Assembly: GCA_016718345.1 (NCBI GenBank)
Contig: JADKDN010000004.1
Location: 1-64,000 of the forward strand
From: Flavobacterium sp.
Lineage (GTDB): Bacteria > Bacteroidota > Bacteroidia > Flavobacteriales > Flavobacteriaceae
Direction of reading: 5' to 3'
DNA length: 64,000 nucleotides
The position numbers and the translations under genes were made by a program. Below, piece after piece: positions 1 to 8,666 of this stretch. The notes below the pieces were generated by a model. It saw only the letters and a list, made by a program, of their open reading frames with translations, had not been told where the DNA came from and made no database searches. Positions within the stretch are counted from its first letter, which is position 1. Every line of letters starts with the position of its first letter.

Positions 1-2682
1 AAGCCTTTCAATTGAGGATTAAAAGTGAAATCGGTTACCTTATTTTTTATGTATCACTTTAGTCGCATAGTTTACATACGGTTCGCCATACGCTTTGGCG
101 ATAAATGGTACCGTACTCGAAGCTCTTGGATTGGCTTCAATGATGTACACAATATCGTCTTTTATCGCAAACTGAATGTTGATTAAACCAACCGTTCTCA
201 GTGCCAAAGCAATTTTCTTGGTATGATCTTTTATTTGTTGCATTACAAATTCACCCTAAATTAAACGGCGGCAAGGTGGCATTACTATCGCCAGAATGAA
301 TCCCATGGTTCTATATGTTCCATGATTCCTATGATGTATACATTTTCACCATCGCAAATCGCATCAGCTTCCGCCTCAATGGCACCATCCAAATAATGGT
401 CTAAAAGCAATTTATTCCCAGGAATATTTTGAATAAATCCAATTACATGCTCTTCCAATTCCTGTTTGTTGATAACAATTTTCATCCCTTGTCCACCCAA
501 AACATACGAAGGACGAACCAATAATGGAAAATCTAAAACATCTGCCAAAGCTGAAGCTTGTCTCTGCAGTTTTCAGCAACTCCAAATTTTGGAAAAGGAA
601 TGTTCAGTTTCAGTTAAAAGTTCAGAAAAACGACCTCTATCTTCGGCTAAATCTAAAGCGTCAAAGCTAGTTCCTAAAATTTTTAATTCCGTATTTAGAC
701 AATTTTTCTGCAATCTTCAAAGCGGTTTGCCCTCCCAATTGCACGATTACACCTTCTGGTTTTTCATGGCGAATGATGTCGTAAATATGTTCCCAAAAAA
801 CAGGTTCAAAATACAATTTATCTGCTGTATCAAAATCGGTAGAAACGGTTTCAGGATTACAATTAATCATAATGGTTTCATAACCTGCTTCTTTAGCTGC
901 TAAAACGCCATGCACACACGAATAATCAAATTCAATCCCTTGACCAATGCGGTTTGGTCCTGATCCTAAAACGATAACTTTCTTTTATGGCACAATACTT
1001 TCATTTTGCACATATCGTTCTCCTCTTGGAGTTTCTATTTCTGCCCAAAAGTAGAATAGTAATACGGTGTTAGTGCCTTAAATTCTGCCGCACAAGTATC
1101 CACCAATTTATATACTCTATTGATATTTTTCTCCTCACGCAATTTGTGCACCTGACTTTCCAAACAACTCATCATGTGGGCAATTTGTCTGTCGGCAAAC
1201 CCTTTTTGTTTGGCTCTAGTAGCAATTCTTTGGGTAAAGTTTCAACTTTATAGTTTGAAATTTCTCTTTCTAAAAGCATATAATTCTTCATATTGTTTCA
1301 AGAACCATAGGTCTATTTTAGTAATCTCGTGAATACTACTCAACGGAATTCCCATTGCAATTGCATCATAAATCACAAAAACTCGATCCCAACTAGCGTG
1401 AGTTAGTTTCTCTATAATCTGTTCGTAATTTCTATAGCCTTTCCCGTCGGCTCCTAACCCATTTCTTTTAATTTCTAAAGATTGCGTGGCTTTATGCAAG
1501 GCTTCTGGAAAGAACGCCTAATTCCCATAACCTCACCAACGGATTTCATTTGGAGTCCTAAAGTTCTTTCGGCACCTTCAAATTTATCAAAATTCCAACG
1601 CGGTATTTTCACGATTACATAATCTAAAGTTGGTTCAAATAAGGCCGAAGTTGATTTGGTAATTTGGTTTTGTAATTCGTCTAAATTATAACCCAAAGCC
1701 AATTTTGATGCAATTTTTGCAATAGGATAACCCGTCGCTTTTGATGCCAATGCTGAGAACGAGATACACTAGGATTGATTTCTATCGCTACAATATCTTC
1801 TTTTTCATCAGGAGAAACAGCAAATTGCACATTACATCCACCTGCGAAGTTCCCAATGGAACGCATCATCAAGATAGCGTAATCACGCATTCTCTGAAAA
1901 GTAGTATCCGACAAGGTCATTGCTGGAGCAACTGTAATCGAATCTCCTGTGTGGATTCCCATTGGATCCATATTTTCGATAGAACAAATAATAACTACAT
2001 TATCATTTTTATCTCTAAGAAGCTCTAATTCGTACTCTTTCCAACCTAACAAGGCCTTATCAATTAGGACTTCGTGAATAGGTGAAGCTTCTAAACCTCT
2101 AGTCAATAAATCATCAAAATCTTCTTTCTTGTGAACAAAAGCGGCACCAGTTCCTCCAAGAGTAAACGAGGGACGAATTACTAGAGGGAAACCAAACTCC
2201 TGAGCAATCTCTTTTCCTTTCAAAAATGAAGTAGCTGTTTTTGCTGGAGCTGTTGGGACCCTAATTTTTTCCAACAATTGTTTGAATTGTTCTCTGTCTT
2301 CGGTGATGTTTATCGCATTGATATCGACACCAATTAATTGCACTCCAAAATCAGCCCAGATTCCTTTTTCATCAGCTTCCAAACATAGATTTAACGCTGT
2401 TTGACCTCCCATTGTAGGTAAAACAGCATCAATTTGAGGATGCTCTTTAAGGATTTTTATAATCGATTTTGTGGTTAATGGCAACAAATATACATGATCT
2501 TCCATGGATGGATCGGTCATGATTGTTGCGGGATTAGAGTTAATTAAAATAACTTCAATTCCTTCCTCACGAATGGAGCGTGCCGCTTGTGAGCCTGCAT
2601 AATCAAATTCGCAAGCTTGACCAATAACGATTGGCCCTGATCCTATTATTAAAACCGATTTTATAGAGTTGTCTTTTGGCAT
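1..2682 (-). pseudogene. carB: Carbamoyl-phosphate synthase large subunit, many frameshifts, 3' end outside window
   Basis: Large subunit of carbamoyl-phosphate synthase, which makes carbamoyl phosphate from bicarbonate, ammonia from the CarA subunit and two ATP, for arginine and pyrimidine synthesis. The first 310 or so residues read cleanly from the ATG at 2682 and show the N-terminal GSGPIVIGQACEFDYAG motif and the ATP-grasp block ending in AIEINP. After that the protein continues in pieces in alternating frames (about 1475-1750, 1248-1499, 667-1010, 285-548, 40-243), including the second-half motif [16 protein letters not shown] near 950 and EANPRAS near 110. The last readable piece (KNKVTDFTFNPQLKG) is in yet another frame at 1-45. 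Order and spacing match one full-length gene, so at least seven indels break it. Sequencing error is likelier than decay of a central enzyme, but this cannot be decided here. Confidence 0.9.
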
Positions 2683-2793
2683 TGTGTAGTAATTATTGTG
2701 TTGAGTAGTTGTTTTATTTTAGTTAGAGTTTAAATTTAAAGTTAATTCTGTAACATAACTTCTTGAACTTAAATTTTTGTAACAATCGACAAT

Positions 2794-2827
2794 AAAAAAA
2801 GGCGATACTAGTAAAAGTAACGCCTTT
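2794..2827 (-). terminator. Rho-independent terminator of rpmH
   Basis: Read on the minus strand, a 12-bp stem with one mismatch (2816-2827 pairing with 2798-2809) is followed by a run of T. It lies just downstream of the rpmH stop codon and upstream of carB. Confidence 0.75.
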
Positions 2828-2847
2828 ATGTATATACTAGATAAACA

Positions 2848-3009
2848 TTATTTTTTGTGTCTTGGTTCGCTAGAAACAGTTAATTTATGTCTTCCTTTAG
2901 CTCTTCTACGAGCAAGCACTTTTCTTCCATTTGCAGAAGCCATTCTGTCCATAAATCCGTGCTTATTTCTTCTTTTTCTTTTCGATGGTTGAAATGTTCT
3001 TTTGCTCAT
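2848..3009 (-). CDS. rpmH: 50S ribosomal protein L34
   Basis: A 53-residue basic protein, too short for most ORF cut-offs. It reads [19 protein letters not shown], then [19 protein letters not shown], and ends in EPRHKK. This is the canonical L34 pattern ([14 protein letters not shown].t..GR.vl..RR.KGR), with the short C-terminal extension seen in Bacteroidota. L34 is a component of the large ribosomal subunit. The gene has its own promoter (3083-3112) and a hairpin terminator (2794-2827), so it is probably monocistronic. The reading frame is intact, unlike its neighbours on both sides. Confidence 0.97.
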
Positions 3010-3082
3010 TGCTTTGTATCTTTAAAAATCTTTATTTATTTGCTATAAATAGTTTCGGAAACTGTCTTTCTAAAACCGAGTG

Positions 3083-3112
3083 CAAATATACAAAGTCTTT
3101 TTTTTCTGGCAA
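3083..3112 (-). promoter_or_regulatory. Bacteroidota-type promoter of rpmH
   Basis: On the minus strand TTG (3110-3112) is followed after 19 bp by TATATTTG (3083-3090), an exact match to the TAnnTTTG -7 box of Bacteroidota promoters. It lies about 75 bp upstream of the rpmH start. Confidence 0.65.
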
Positions 3113-3146
3113 GTAGTTTTATAAAAATATTTTAAATTCCTTTTAC

Positions 3147-3154
3147 TATCTTTG
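3147..3154 (+). promoter_or_regulatory. Likely -7 box upstream of the TPR-like membrane protein
   Basis: TATCTTTG matches TAnnTTTG 22 bp before the ATG at 3177. I see no clear TTG at the -33 spacing, so only the -7 element is called. Confidence 0.4.
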
Positions 3155-3176
3155 CGCTCATATTAAAACACATACT

Positions 3177-3692
3177 ATGTTTCCTAAAATTATTAAACTA
3201 CTACTCGCTGGACTTATTATCGTTACTGGTATTTGGCAAATAACAGAGAGCAATATTGGCAATGGAATTTTCTTAATACTATTGTCTGCAATTCCTGTTT
3301 TCTTGTACTATAAAAACGAATTTATTCTATTGGCTTTCCTTAAATTGAGAAAACAAGATTTCCCTGGTGCTCAAAAATGGTTGGCTTACATTAAAAATCC
3401 CGAAAGTGCATTGGTAAGAAAACAACAAGGGTATTTGAATTATTTGCATGGAATTATGCTTTCGCAAACTAATTTGATTCAAGCTGAAAAATATTTCAAG
3501 AAAGCAATTGAGTTGGGTTTATCTATGGATATGGACTTGGCGGTTTGCAAACTGAATTTGGCTGGTGTTGCTCTTACTAGAAGACGAAAACTTGAAGCTA
3601 CTAACTTATTGAACGAGGCTAAAAAGTTAGACAAACAAGGAATGCTAAAAGAACAAATTGCAATGATGAAAGAACAGATGAAGAAAATGTAA
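3177..3692 (+). CDS. Small membrane protein with TPR-like helices
   Basis: A 171-residue protein with no enzymatic motif that I recognise. The N-terminus has two hydrophobic segments (about residues 5-22 and 28-47), suggesting a membrane hairpin. The rest is helical and resembles degenerate tetratricopeptide repeats: the segment around 85-120 contains QAEKYFKKAIELG, the usual TPR A/B pattern, and a second repeat follows near 125-150. The C-terminus is rich in K, M and E and may be a short coiled coil. It is transcribed divergently from rpmH, with a TATCTTTG box 22 bp upstream. A scaffold role at the inner membrane is possible, but function is unknown. Confidence 0.75.
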   Translation: MFPKIIKLLLAGLIIVTGIWQITESNIGNGIFLILLSAIPVFLYYKNEFILLAFLKLRKQDFPGAQKWLAYIKNPESALVRKQQGYLNYLHGIMLSQTNLIQAEKYFKKAIELGLSMDMDLAVCKLNLAGVALTRRRKLEATNLLNEAKKLDKQGMLKEQIAMMKEQMKKM

Positions 3693-3766
3693 TGTTATGT
3701 TTATAGTGTTCAATAAAAAAGTGCTTTTAGAAATCCGTTTCATTCGCGTTCTGTAAAATAAAAAAA

Positions 3767-4199
3767 ATGAAAATAACATTAGAAAGAGTAAACGAAAACT
3801 TCCACTTTCAATTAAAAATGAGCGTGGTCACGTAGTCAATGTTGATGCAAGACCAGACTTTGGCGGTAATGATATTTAATAAGTCCAATGGAATAGTGCT
3901 AATGAGTGCTATGCAGTTGTAGCGGAATTGATATGATTTCGATATTGAAAAAGCAACGTCAAGAAATCATTTCTTTCAAAGCAGAAGTAGAAGGAGAACG
4001 AGTACAAGTTGGTGAAGCAAAACCGTTCAAAAATATTCATGTAGTTTTTTATTTAGAAGGAAATATTAAAGAAGACAAAGCTTTGAAAGCAGCACAATTA
4101 TCATTCGAAAAATACTGCTCGGTTGCCAAAACAGTGGAACCAACAGCAACCATCCATTATAAGGTAGTTTTAAATGGGGTACAATTAGCCAAAATATAA
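3767..4199 (+). pseudogene. OsmC family protein, frameshifted
   Basis: OsmC-type proteins reduce organic hydroperoxides through two cysteines. The start reads MKITLERVNENFHFQLK from the ATG at 3767 and then shifts frame in the AAAAA run near 3828. A second stretch reads NERGHVVNVDARPDFGGND, and after further indels between about 3878 and 3925 the C-terminal two thirds continue in a third frame (CSGIDMISILKKQRQ..., ending at 4199). One conserved cysteine is readable at the CSGID segment and another at KYCSVAKTV, the usual pair. About 143 codons in total fits the family. The clustered breaks resemble those of carB, so low-quality sequence is the likely cause; a real pseudogene is the alternative. 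Confidence 0.75.
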
Positions 4200-4285
4200 A
4201 TAGCCAAAAATTTCGTTTAAGGATAGAGTTTTGAAATACTAATTATTGCAACAACTTTAAACTTTAAACTTTAAACAAAAACAGA

Positions 4286-5458
4286 ATGAACAATTCAGAA
4301 TTCGGTTTCGAGACCCAAGCCATCCGCAGCCAATTAGAACGAACTCAATATTTGGAACATTCCGTTCCTTTGTACCTAACCTCAAGTTTTGTATTTGAAG
4401 ATGCAGAAGATATGCGTGCCTCATTTGCCGAAGAGAAAGAGCGAAATATTTATAGCCGTTACAGCAATCCAAACACGAATGAGTTTGTGGATAAAGTTTG
4501 CCAAATGGAAGGTGCCGCAGCGGGTTTTGCTTTTGCATCCGGAATGGCTGCTGTCTATTCTACCTTGGCAGCGTTGTTGAATTCAGGTGATCATATCGTT
4601 TCGGCAGGCAGTGTTTTTGGAGCGACACATTCTTTGTTTATCAATTATTTTCCAAAATGGGGAATAGAAACAACCTATTTTGATATCAATCAACCCGAAA
4701 CGATTGAAAGTTGTATCCAGCCTAATACTAAAATTCTTTTTGCTGAATCGCCCACTAATCCTGCGGTTGATATAATCGATTTGGAATTGTTAGGAGCAAT
4801 TGCAAAAAAACACAACTTGATTTTAATCGTCGACAACTGTTTTGCAACACCATATTTGCAACAACCTATAAAATGGGGAGCGGATTTGGTCATCCATTCA
4901 GCAACCAAATTAATGGACGGTCAAGGTAGAGTTTTGGGAGGAATAACCGTTGGTGATGCCGAATTGATTCAAAAAATCTATTTGTTTTCTAGACTTACAG
5001 GCCCTTCATTATCTCCATTTAATGCATGGGTATTGTCTAAAAGTTTAGAGACTTTAGCCATTCGTTTAGATAGACATTGCGAAAATGCCTTGAAAGTTGC
5101 CGGATTTTTAGAACAGCATCCAAAGGTTAGTTTGGTCAAATATCCGTTCTTGAAATCACATCCACAATATGAAATTGCCAAAAAACAAATGAAATTGGGT
5201 GGTAACATTGTGGCTTTCGAAATTAAAGGCGGGCTTGACGCTGGAAGAACTTTTTTGGACAAAATAAGATTGTGTTCGTTGTCACCTAATCTAGGGGATA
5301 CCAGAACTATTGTAACGCATCCTGCTTCAACAACACATAGTAAATTGACTGTTGAAGAACGTTTGGCGGTAAGCATCACCGATGGATTGGTTCGAGTTTC
5401 TGTAGGATTGGAAACAGTTAAGGATATTATTGCTGATTTGGAACAGGCGTTGTCATAA
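4286..5458 (+). CDS. metZ: O-succinylhomoserine sulfhydrylase (trans-sulfuration, PLP)
   Basis: A 390-residue Cys/Met-metabolism PLP enzyme (fold type I). It probably condenses an O-acylated homoserine with sulfide to give homocysteine, the step that links the cys operon at 6897-14539 to MetH. The cofactor lysine is K208 in SATK, D183 in VDN binds the pyridine nitrogen, and YSRYSNPN (57-64) is the conserved active-site loop. Length and the start MNNSEFGFETQAIR match MetZ-type proteins of Flavobacteria. Cystathionine gamma-synthase or methionine gamma-lyase are alternatives in the same family. The Rrf2 regulator follows 16 bp later, so the two are probably cotranscribed. Confidence 0.85.
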   Translation: MNNSEFGFETQAIRSQLERTQYLEHSVPLYLTSSFVFEDAEDMRASFAEEKERNIYSRYSNPNTNEFVDKVCQMEGAAAGFAFASGMAAVYSTLAALLNSGDHIVSAGSVFGATHSLFINYFPKWGIETTYFDINQPETIESCIQPNTKILFAESPTNPAVDIIDLELLGAIAKKHNLILIVDNCFATPYLQQPIKWGADLVIHSATKLMDGQGRVLGGITVGDAELIQKIYLFSRLTGPSLSPFNAWVLSKSLETLAIRLDRHCENALKVAGFLEQHPKVSLVKYPFLKSHPQYEIAKKQMKLGGNIVAFEIKGGLDAGRTFLDKIRLCSLSPNLGDTRTIVTHPASTTHSKLTVEERLAVSITDGLVRVSVGLETVKDIIADLEQALS

Positions 5459-5474
5459 ATAAATTTTCAAAACT

Positions 5475-5885
5475 ATGCTCTCAAAAAAAACAAAATACGG
5501 AATAAAAGCTTTGACTTTCTTGGCTCGTCAGGAAAATCAACAGCCCGTGCAGATAGCTGAAATTGCTAAAAGCGAGAATATTTCGATAAAATTTTTAGAA
5601 AGCATTTTGTTACTACTGAGACATTCGGGTTTTTTGGGTGCCAAAAAAGGAAAAGGAGGAGGGTATTATTTGATAAAAGACCCTAAAGAGATTAATATGG
5701 CAAATGTCTATCGAATTTTGGAAGGACCTATAGCTTTATTACCTTGCGCTAGTCATAATTTCTACGAAAGATGTGATGATTGTACCAATGAAGCTACATG
5801 TGCAGTTCGTAAATTAATGATAGAAGTGCGAGACAATACCTTGAAGATATTAGAGAGTAATTCATTAGCAGATATTGCTTTTTGA
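5475..5885 (+). CDS. Rrf2 family transcriptional regulator with four cysteines
   Basis: A 136-residue Rrf2/IscR-type regulator. The N-terminal winged helix (residues 1-70) has MLSKKTKYGIKALTFLA and the KGKGGGYYL wing. The C-terminal part carries C91, C100, C103 and C109 in a C-x8-C-x2-C-x5-C arrangement, suitable for a [2Fe-2S] cluster or a redox switch. It lies 16 bp after metZ and near the cys operon, so control of sulfur assimilation is the natural guess. A candidate site is at 6856-6878, just downstream of the cys promoter. Family assignment is firm; the sulfur role is inferred from context. Confidence 0.88.
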   Translation: MLSKKTKYGIKALTFLARQENQQPVQIAEIAKSENISIKFLESILLLLRHSGFLGAKKGKGGGYYLIKDPKEINMANVYRILEGPIALLPCASHNFYERCDDCTNEATCAVRKLMIEVRDNTLKILESNSLADIAF

Positions 5886-5896
5886 TTACTATTGTG

Positions 5897-6700
5897 TTAA
5901 AAAACCAATTTATATCCCACAAAAAACAACATTATTGCAATAGCATTTCGGAGATAAAAATCCGGGATTTTTCCACTCAACATACTTCCTATATAAATAC
6001 CTGGAAGTGATCCGGTTAATAATTGTCCTAGGAGTGTAAAATCTAAATTTCCCATTGAGGCATGTCCTATTCCTGCAACTAGAGTTAAAGGAACGGCATG
6101 AGCAATTTCAGTACCAACCAACCTTGGAGTTGGTAAAAGTGGATAAAGAAAAAATAAAGTTACGGTTCCCAATGCACCAGCACCTATCGATGTTAGGGTT
6201 ACTGTTACCCCTAATAATACCCCTATTGCTACTGTTAATCCATTTTGAGTTTTGCTCTCACTGTGAAATTTATCTCCAGCATGTTTTTGGGATAACACCA
6301 AAAGTTTCTTTTTAAACAAAATAGCAATAGAAGTGAATAATAATGCCCAGCCTAAACTATATTTTATTAAGGAATTTATAACTGATATATCTGATTTAAT
6401 ATTGTGAAGTATCCACAAGGTTAGCATCGCTGCTGGAATGCTTCCTAATGAAAGCCATCCTGTAATAGACCAATTAATATTCTTTTTTTTGTTATGAACA
6501 AATATGCCACCCATTTTAGTAAAAGCGGCGTATAATAAATCGGTCCCTACAGCTGTTGTAGGGGAAATACCAAACCATAGTAATATGGGAGTCATTAATG
6601 AGCCACCCCCAACACCTGTTAATCCTACAATAAAACCAACTACTAATCCTGCAACTATAAGTCCTATTTGAAAGTCCATAAATGAAATATTTTTTTGCAA
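5897..6700 (-). CDS. Sulfite exporter TauE/SafE family permease
   Basis: A 267-residue integral membrane protein with about eight hydrophobic segments. The TauE/SafE (DUF81) signature GFIVGLTGVGGGSLMTP appears near residues 22-38, and the second half-repeat has GVTVTLTSIGAGALG near 165-180. Members are thought to export sulfite, sulfoacetate or other sulfur anions. It is transcribed divergently from the cys operon and shares a 196-bp intergenic region with it. An efflux or overflow role for sulfite during sulfate reduction is plausible. The substrate is inferred only from the family and the neighbours. Confidence 0.88.
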   Translation of the reverse strand: MQKNISFMDFQIGLIVAGLVVGFIVGLTGVGGGSLMTPILLWFGISPTTAVGTDLLYAAFTKMGGIFVHNKKKNINWSITGWLSLGSIPAAMLTLWILHNIKSDISVINSLIKYSLGWALLFTSIAILFKKKLLVLSQKHAGDKFHSESKTQNGLTVAIGVLLGVTVTLTSIGAGALGTVTLFFLYPLLPTPRLVGTEIAHAVPLTLVAGIGHASMGNLDFTLLGQLLTGSLPGIYIGSMLSGKIPDFYLRNAIAIMLFFVGYKLVF

Positions 6701-6815
6701 AAATAAAAACTATTTTTCTTTTATCCTATAGAGAAAGTAGAATTTAAAATTTAATATTCATTTTTTAATTGTAAGATGTAAACTATTTAATTTTTGTTAT
6801 TTTTTTAATTTTAAT

Positions 6816-6845
6816 TTTGATATTTAGGAATAAGTAGTATTTTTG
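6816..6845 (+). promoter_or_regulatory. Promoter of the cys operon
   Basis: TTTG (6816-6819), an 18-bp spacer, then TATTTTTG (6838-6845) match the Bacteroidota promoter consensus. Transcription would start near 6852, about 45 nt before cysH. Confidence 0.6.
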
Positions 6846-6855
6846 CACAATAAAT

Positions 6856-6878
6856 CTACTTAACCGATAGGGTAATAG
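6856..6878 (+). promoter_or_regulatory. Candidate operator in the cys promoter
   Basis: An imperfect dyad, CTACTTAACC then AGGGTAATAG around GAT, lies right at the predicted transcription start, where a repressor would block initiation. The Rrf2 protein encoded at 5475-5885 is the obvious candidate. A related CCTATAG sequence occurs at 6725-6731 in front of the divergent TauE gene. Inference only. Confidence 0.35.
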
Positions 6879-6896
6879 TTTTTAAATTAAAAAACA

Positions 6897-7597
6897 ATGA
6901 ACTCAAAAATTATAAATGCTTTATTAGAGCAAACAAAAGATTTTTCCATTGAGGAAACGCTTTCTTTTATAGCTAATGAATATAAGGATAAAGTAGTTTT
7001 TTCAACTTCATTTGGACAAGAAGATCAAGTCATTACTGCTTTGATTGCTAAAAATGATTTACCGATTACCATTTTTACATTAGACACAGGAAGGTTATTT
7101 CAAGAAACGTATGATGTTTTTCATAAGACTGTAAAAAAATATAAAGTTGCTATTCAAACTTATTTTCCAGAAGCAAGTCAAGTGGAAAATTTGTTGAATA
7201 CAAAAGGGCCAAATAGTTTTTACGAATCGGTAGAAAACAGAAAAGAATGTTGTTTTATCCGAAAAGTGGTGCCTTTAACTAAAGCTTTAAAAGGAAATTC
7301 AGTTTGGATTACAGGTTTGAGAGCAGAGCAGTCAGAGAATAGAAACGATTTGAATCTATTTGAATACGATGAAAAGTTTGAAATCATAAAATTCAACCCG
7401 CTTTTAAAATGGACTTTAGAAGAAGTGCAAAAATATATAGATGATAATAATGTGCCTCAAAACGCCTTACATAAAAAAGGTTTCGTAAGCATAGGCTGTG
7501 CGCCTTGTACAAGAGCGATTGCGCCAGGAGAAGACATTAGAGCAGGCAGATGGTCATGGAATCCAGTCATAAAGAATGTGGTTTACATCAGAAGTAA
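6897..7597 (+). CDS. cysH: Adenylyl-sulfate/PAPS reductase, frameshift near C-terminus
   Basis: Reduces activated sulfate (APS or PAPS) to sulfite. The PP-loop motif STSFGQED is at residues 36-43. The pairs C118-C119 and C201/C204 (GCAPC) are the [4Fe-4S] ligands that mark the APS-reducing type. As read, the frame runs to 7610 and ends in NPVIKNVVYIRSN, which does not look like CysH. A one-base shift near 7560 instead gives SHKECGLHQK and a stop at 7595-7597. That tail contains ECGLH, the catalytic cysteine motif of the family, so I take 7597 as the true end and the shift as an error. First gene of the cys operon. Confidence 0.92.
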
Positions 7598-7669
7598 TTT
7601 TAAATCATGAATTATAAATTATAAATGGTTGTTGTAATTTTTCAATCATTTAAATCTTTAAATAAAAAA

Positions 7670-8569
7670 ATGAGTTCAATATTAAAAACAAATGCCCTAG
7701 AAAGCGAAGCGATATACATCTTTAGAGAAGTGATTTCTCAATTTGATAAACCAGTATTGCTTTTTTCAGGTGGAAAAGATTCAATTACTTTGGTTCGTTT
7801 AGCTCAAAAGGCATTTTTTCCTGCAAAAATTCCTTTTCCATTATTGCATGTGGATACAGGACATAATTTTCCTGAAACTATTGAGTTTAGAGATAAATTG
7901 GTCGCTGAGTTAGGCTTAGAACTAATTGTTAGAAATGTTCAAGATGCCATCGATCAAGGAAAAGTTGTTGAAGAAACAGGAAAATATTCTAGTAGAAATG
8001 CCTTGCAAACCACCACATTATTAGACGCTATTGAAGAATTTAAATTCGATGCTTGTATTGGTGGTGCACGCCGTGATGAAGAGAAAGCAAGAGCTAAAGA
8101 ACGTATTTTCTCTGTTCGTGATGATTTTGGTCAGTGGGATGAAAAAAACCAACGTCCTGAATTGTTTGACCTTCTAAATGGAAAAATAGAAATTGGTCAA
8201 AACGTTCGTGTGTTTCCTATTTCCAATTGGACAGAACTTGATGTTTGGAGTTATATCGAGCAAGAGCAAATCGAAATTCCATCGATTTATTTTTCGCACA
8301 AGCGTAAAGTATTTTTAAGAGACGGATTAATTTGGTCGCATTCTCCATTTGTTTATCAAGAAGAAGACGAAGAAGTTGAAGAGCGAATTGTGCGTTTTAG
8401 AACAGTCGGTGATATGAGTTGTACTGCTGCTGTTGAATCCTATGCAGCAACCATTCAAGAAGTTGTTGGCGAAATAAGGTCATCCACTATTTCAGAAAGA
8501 GGAGCCAGAATCGATGATAAACGTTCTGAAGCCGCAATGGAAAAAAGAAAACAACAAGGGTACTTTTAG
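7670..8569 (+). CDS. cysD: Sulfate adenylyltransferase subunit 2
   Basis: Small catalytic subunit of ATP sulfurylase, forming APS from sulfate and ATP together with CysN. It has 299 residues from the ATG at 7670; an in-frame ATG at 7625 would add 15 residues unlike the family, so the later start is chosen. The PP-loop SGGKDS is at residues 33-38, with LHVDTGHNFPET downstream and the C-terminal ISERGARIDDK, all typical of CysD. It follows cysH by about 70 bp and precedes cysN by 97 bp. Confidence 0.96.
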   Translation: MSSILKTNALESEAIYIFREVISQFDKPVLLFSGGKDSITLVRLAQKAFFPAKIPFPLLHVDTGHNFPETIEFRDKLVAELGLELIVRNVQDAIDQGKVVEETGKYSSRNALQTTTLLDAIEEFKFDACIGGARRDEEKARAKERIFSVRDDFGQWDEKNQRPELFDLLNGKIEIGQNVRVFPISNWTELDVWSYIEQEQIEIPSIYFSHKRKVFLRDGLIWSHSPFVYQEEDEEVEERIVRFRTVGDMSCTAAVESYAATIQEVVGEIRSSTISERGARIDDKRSEAAMEKRKQQGYF

Positions 8570-8666
8570 AAAACATTTAAAATAAAAATCAAATTTAAAA
8601 GTTTGTAAAGAGGATTGGGGAAAACTTGAAACCTTAAACTTTTAAACTTTAAACAAAAAATTAAGA

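Noticed and set aside
466..2028. Plus-strand frames of 145 and 95 residues across carB
   Set aside because: They are antisense shadows of the frameshifted carB gene; the minus-strand pieces match CarB.
4250..4285. TTTAAAC tandem words before metZ and cysN (8630-8655) as a regulatory repeat
   Set aside because: Such A/T-rich tracts are common before Flavobacterial genes and show no fixed spacing to promoter elements here.
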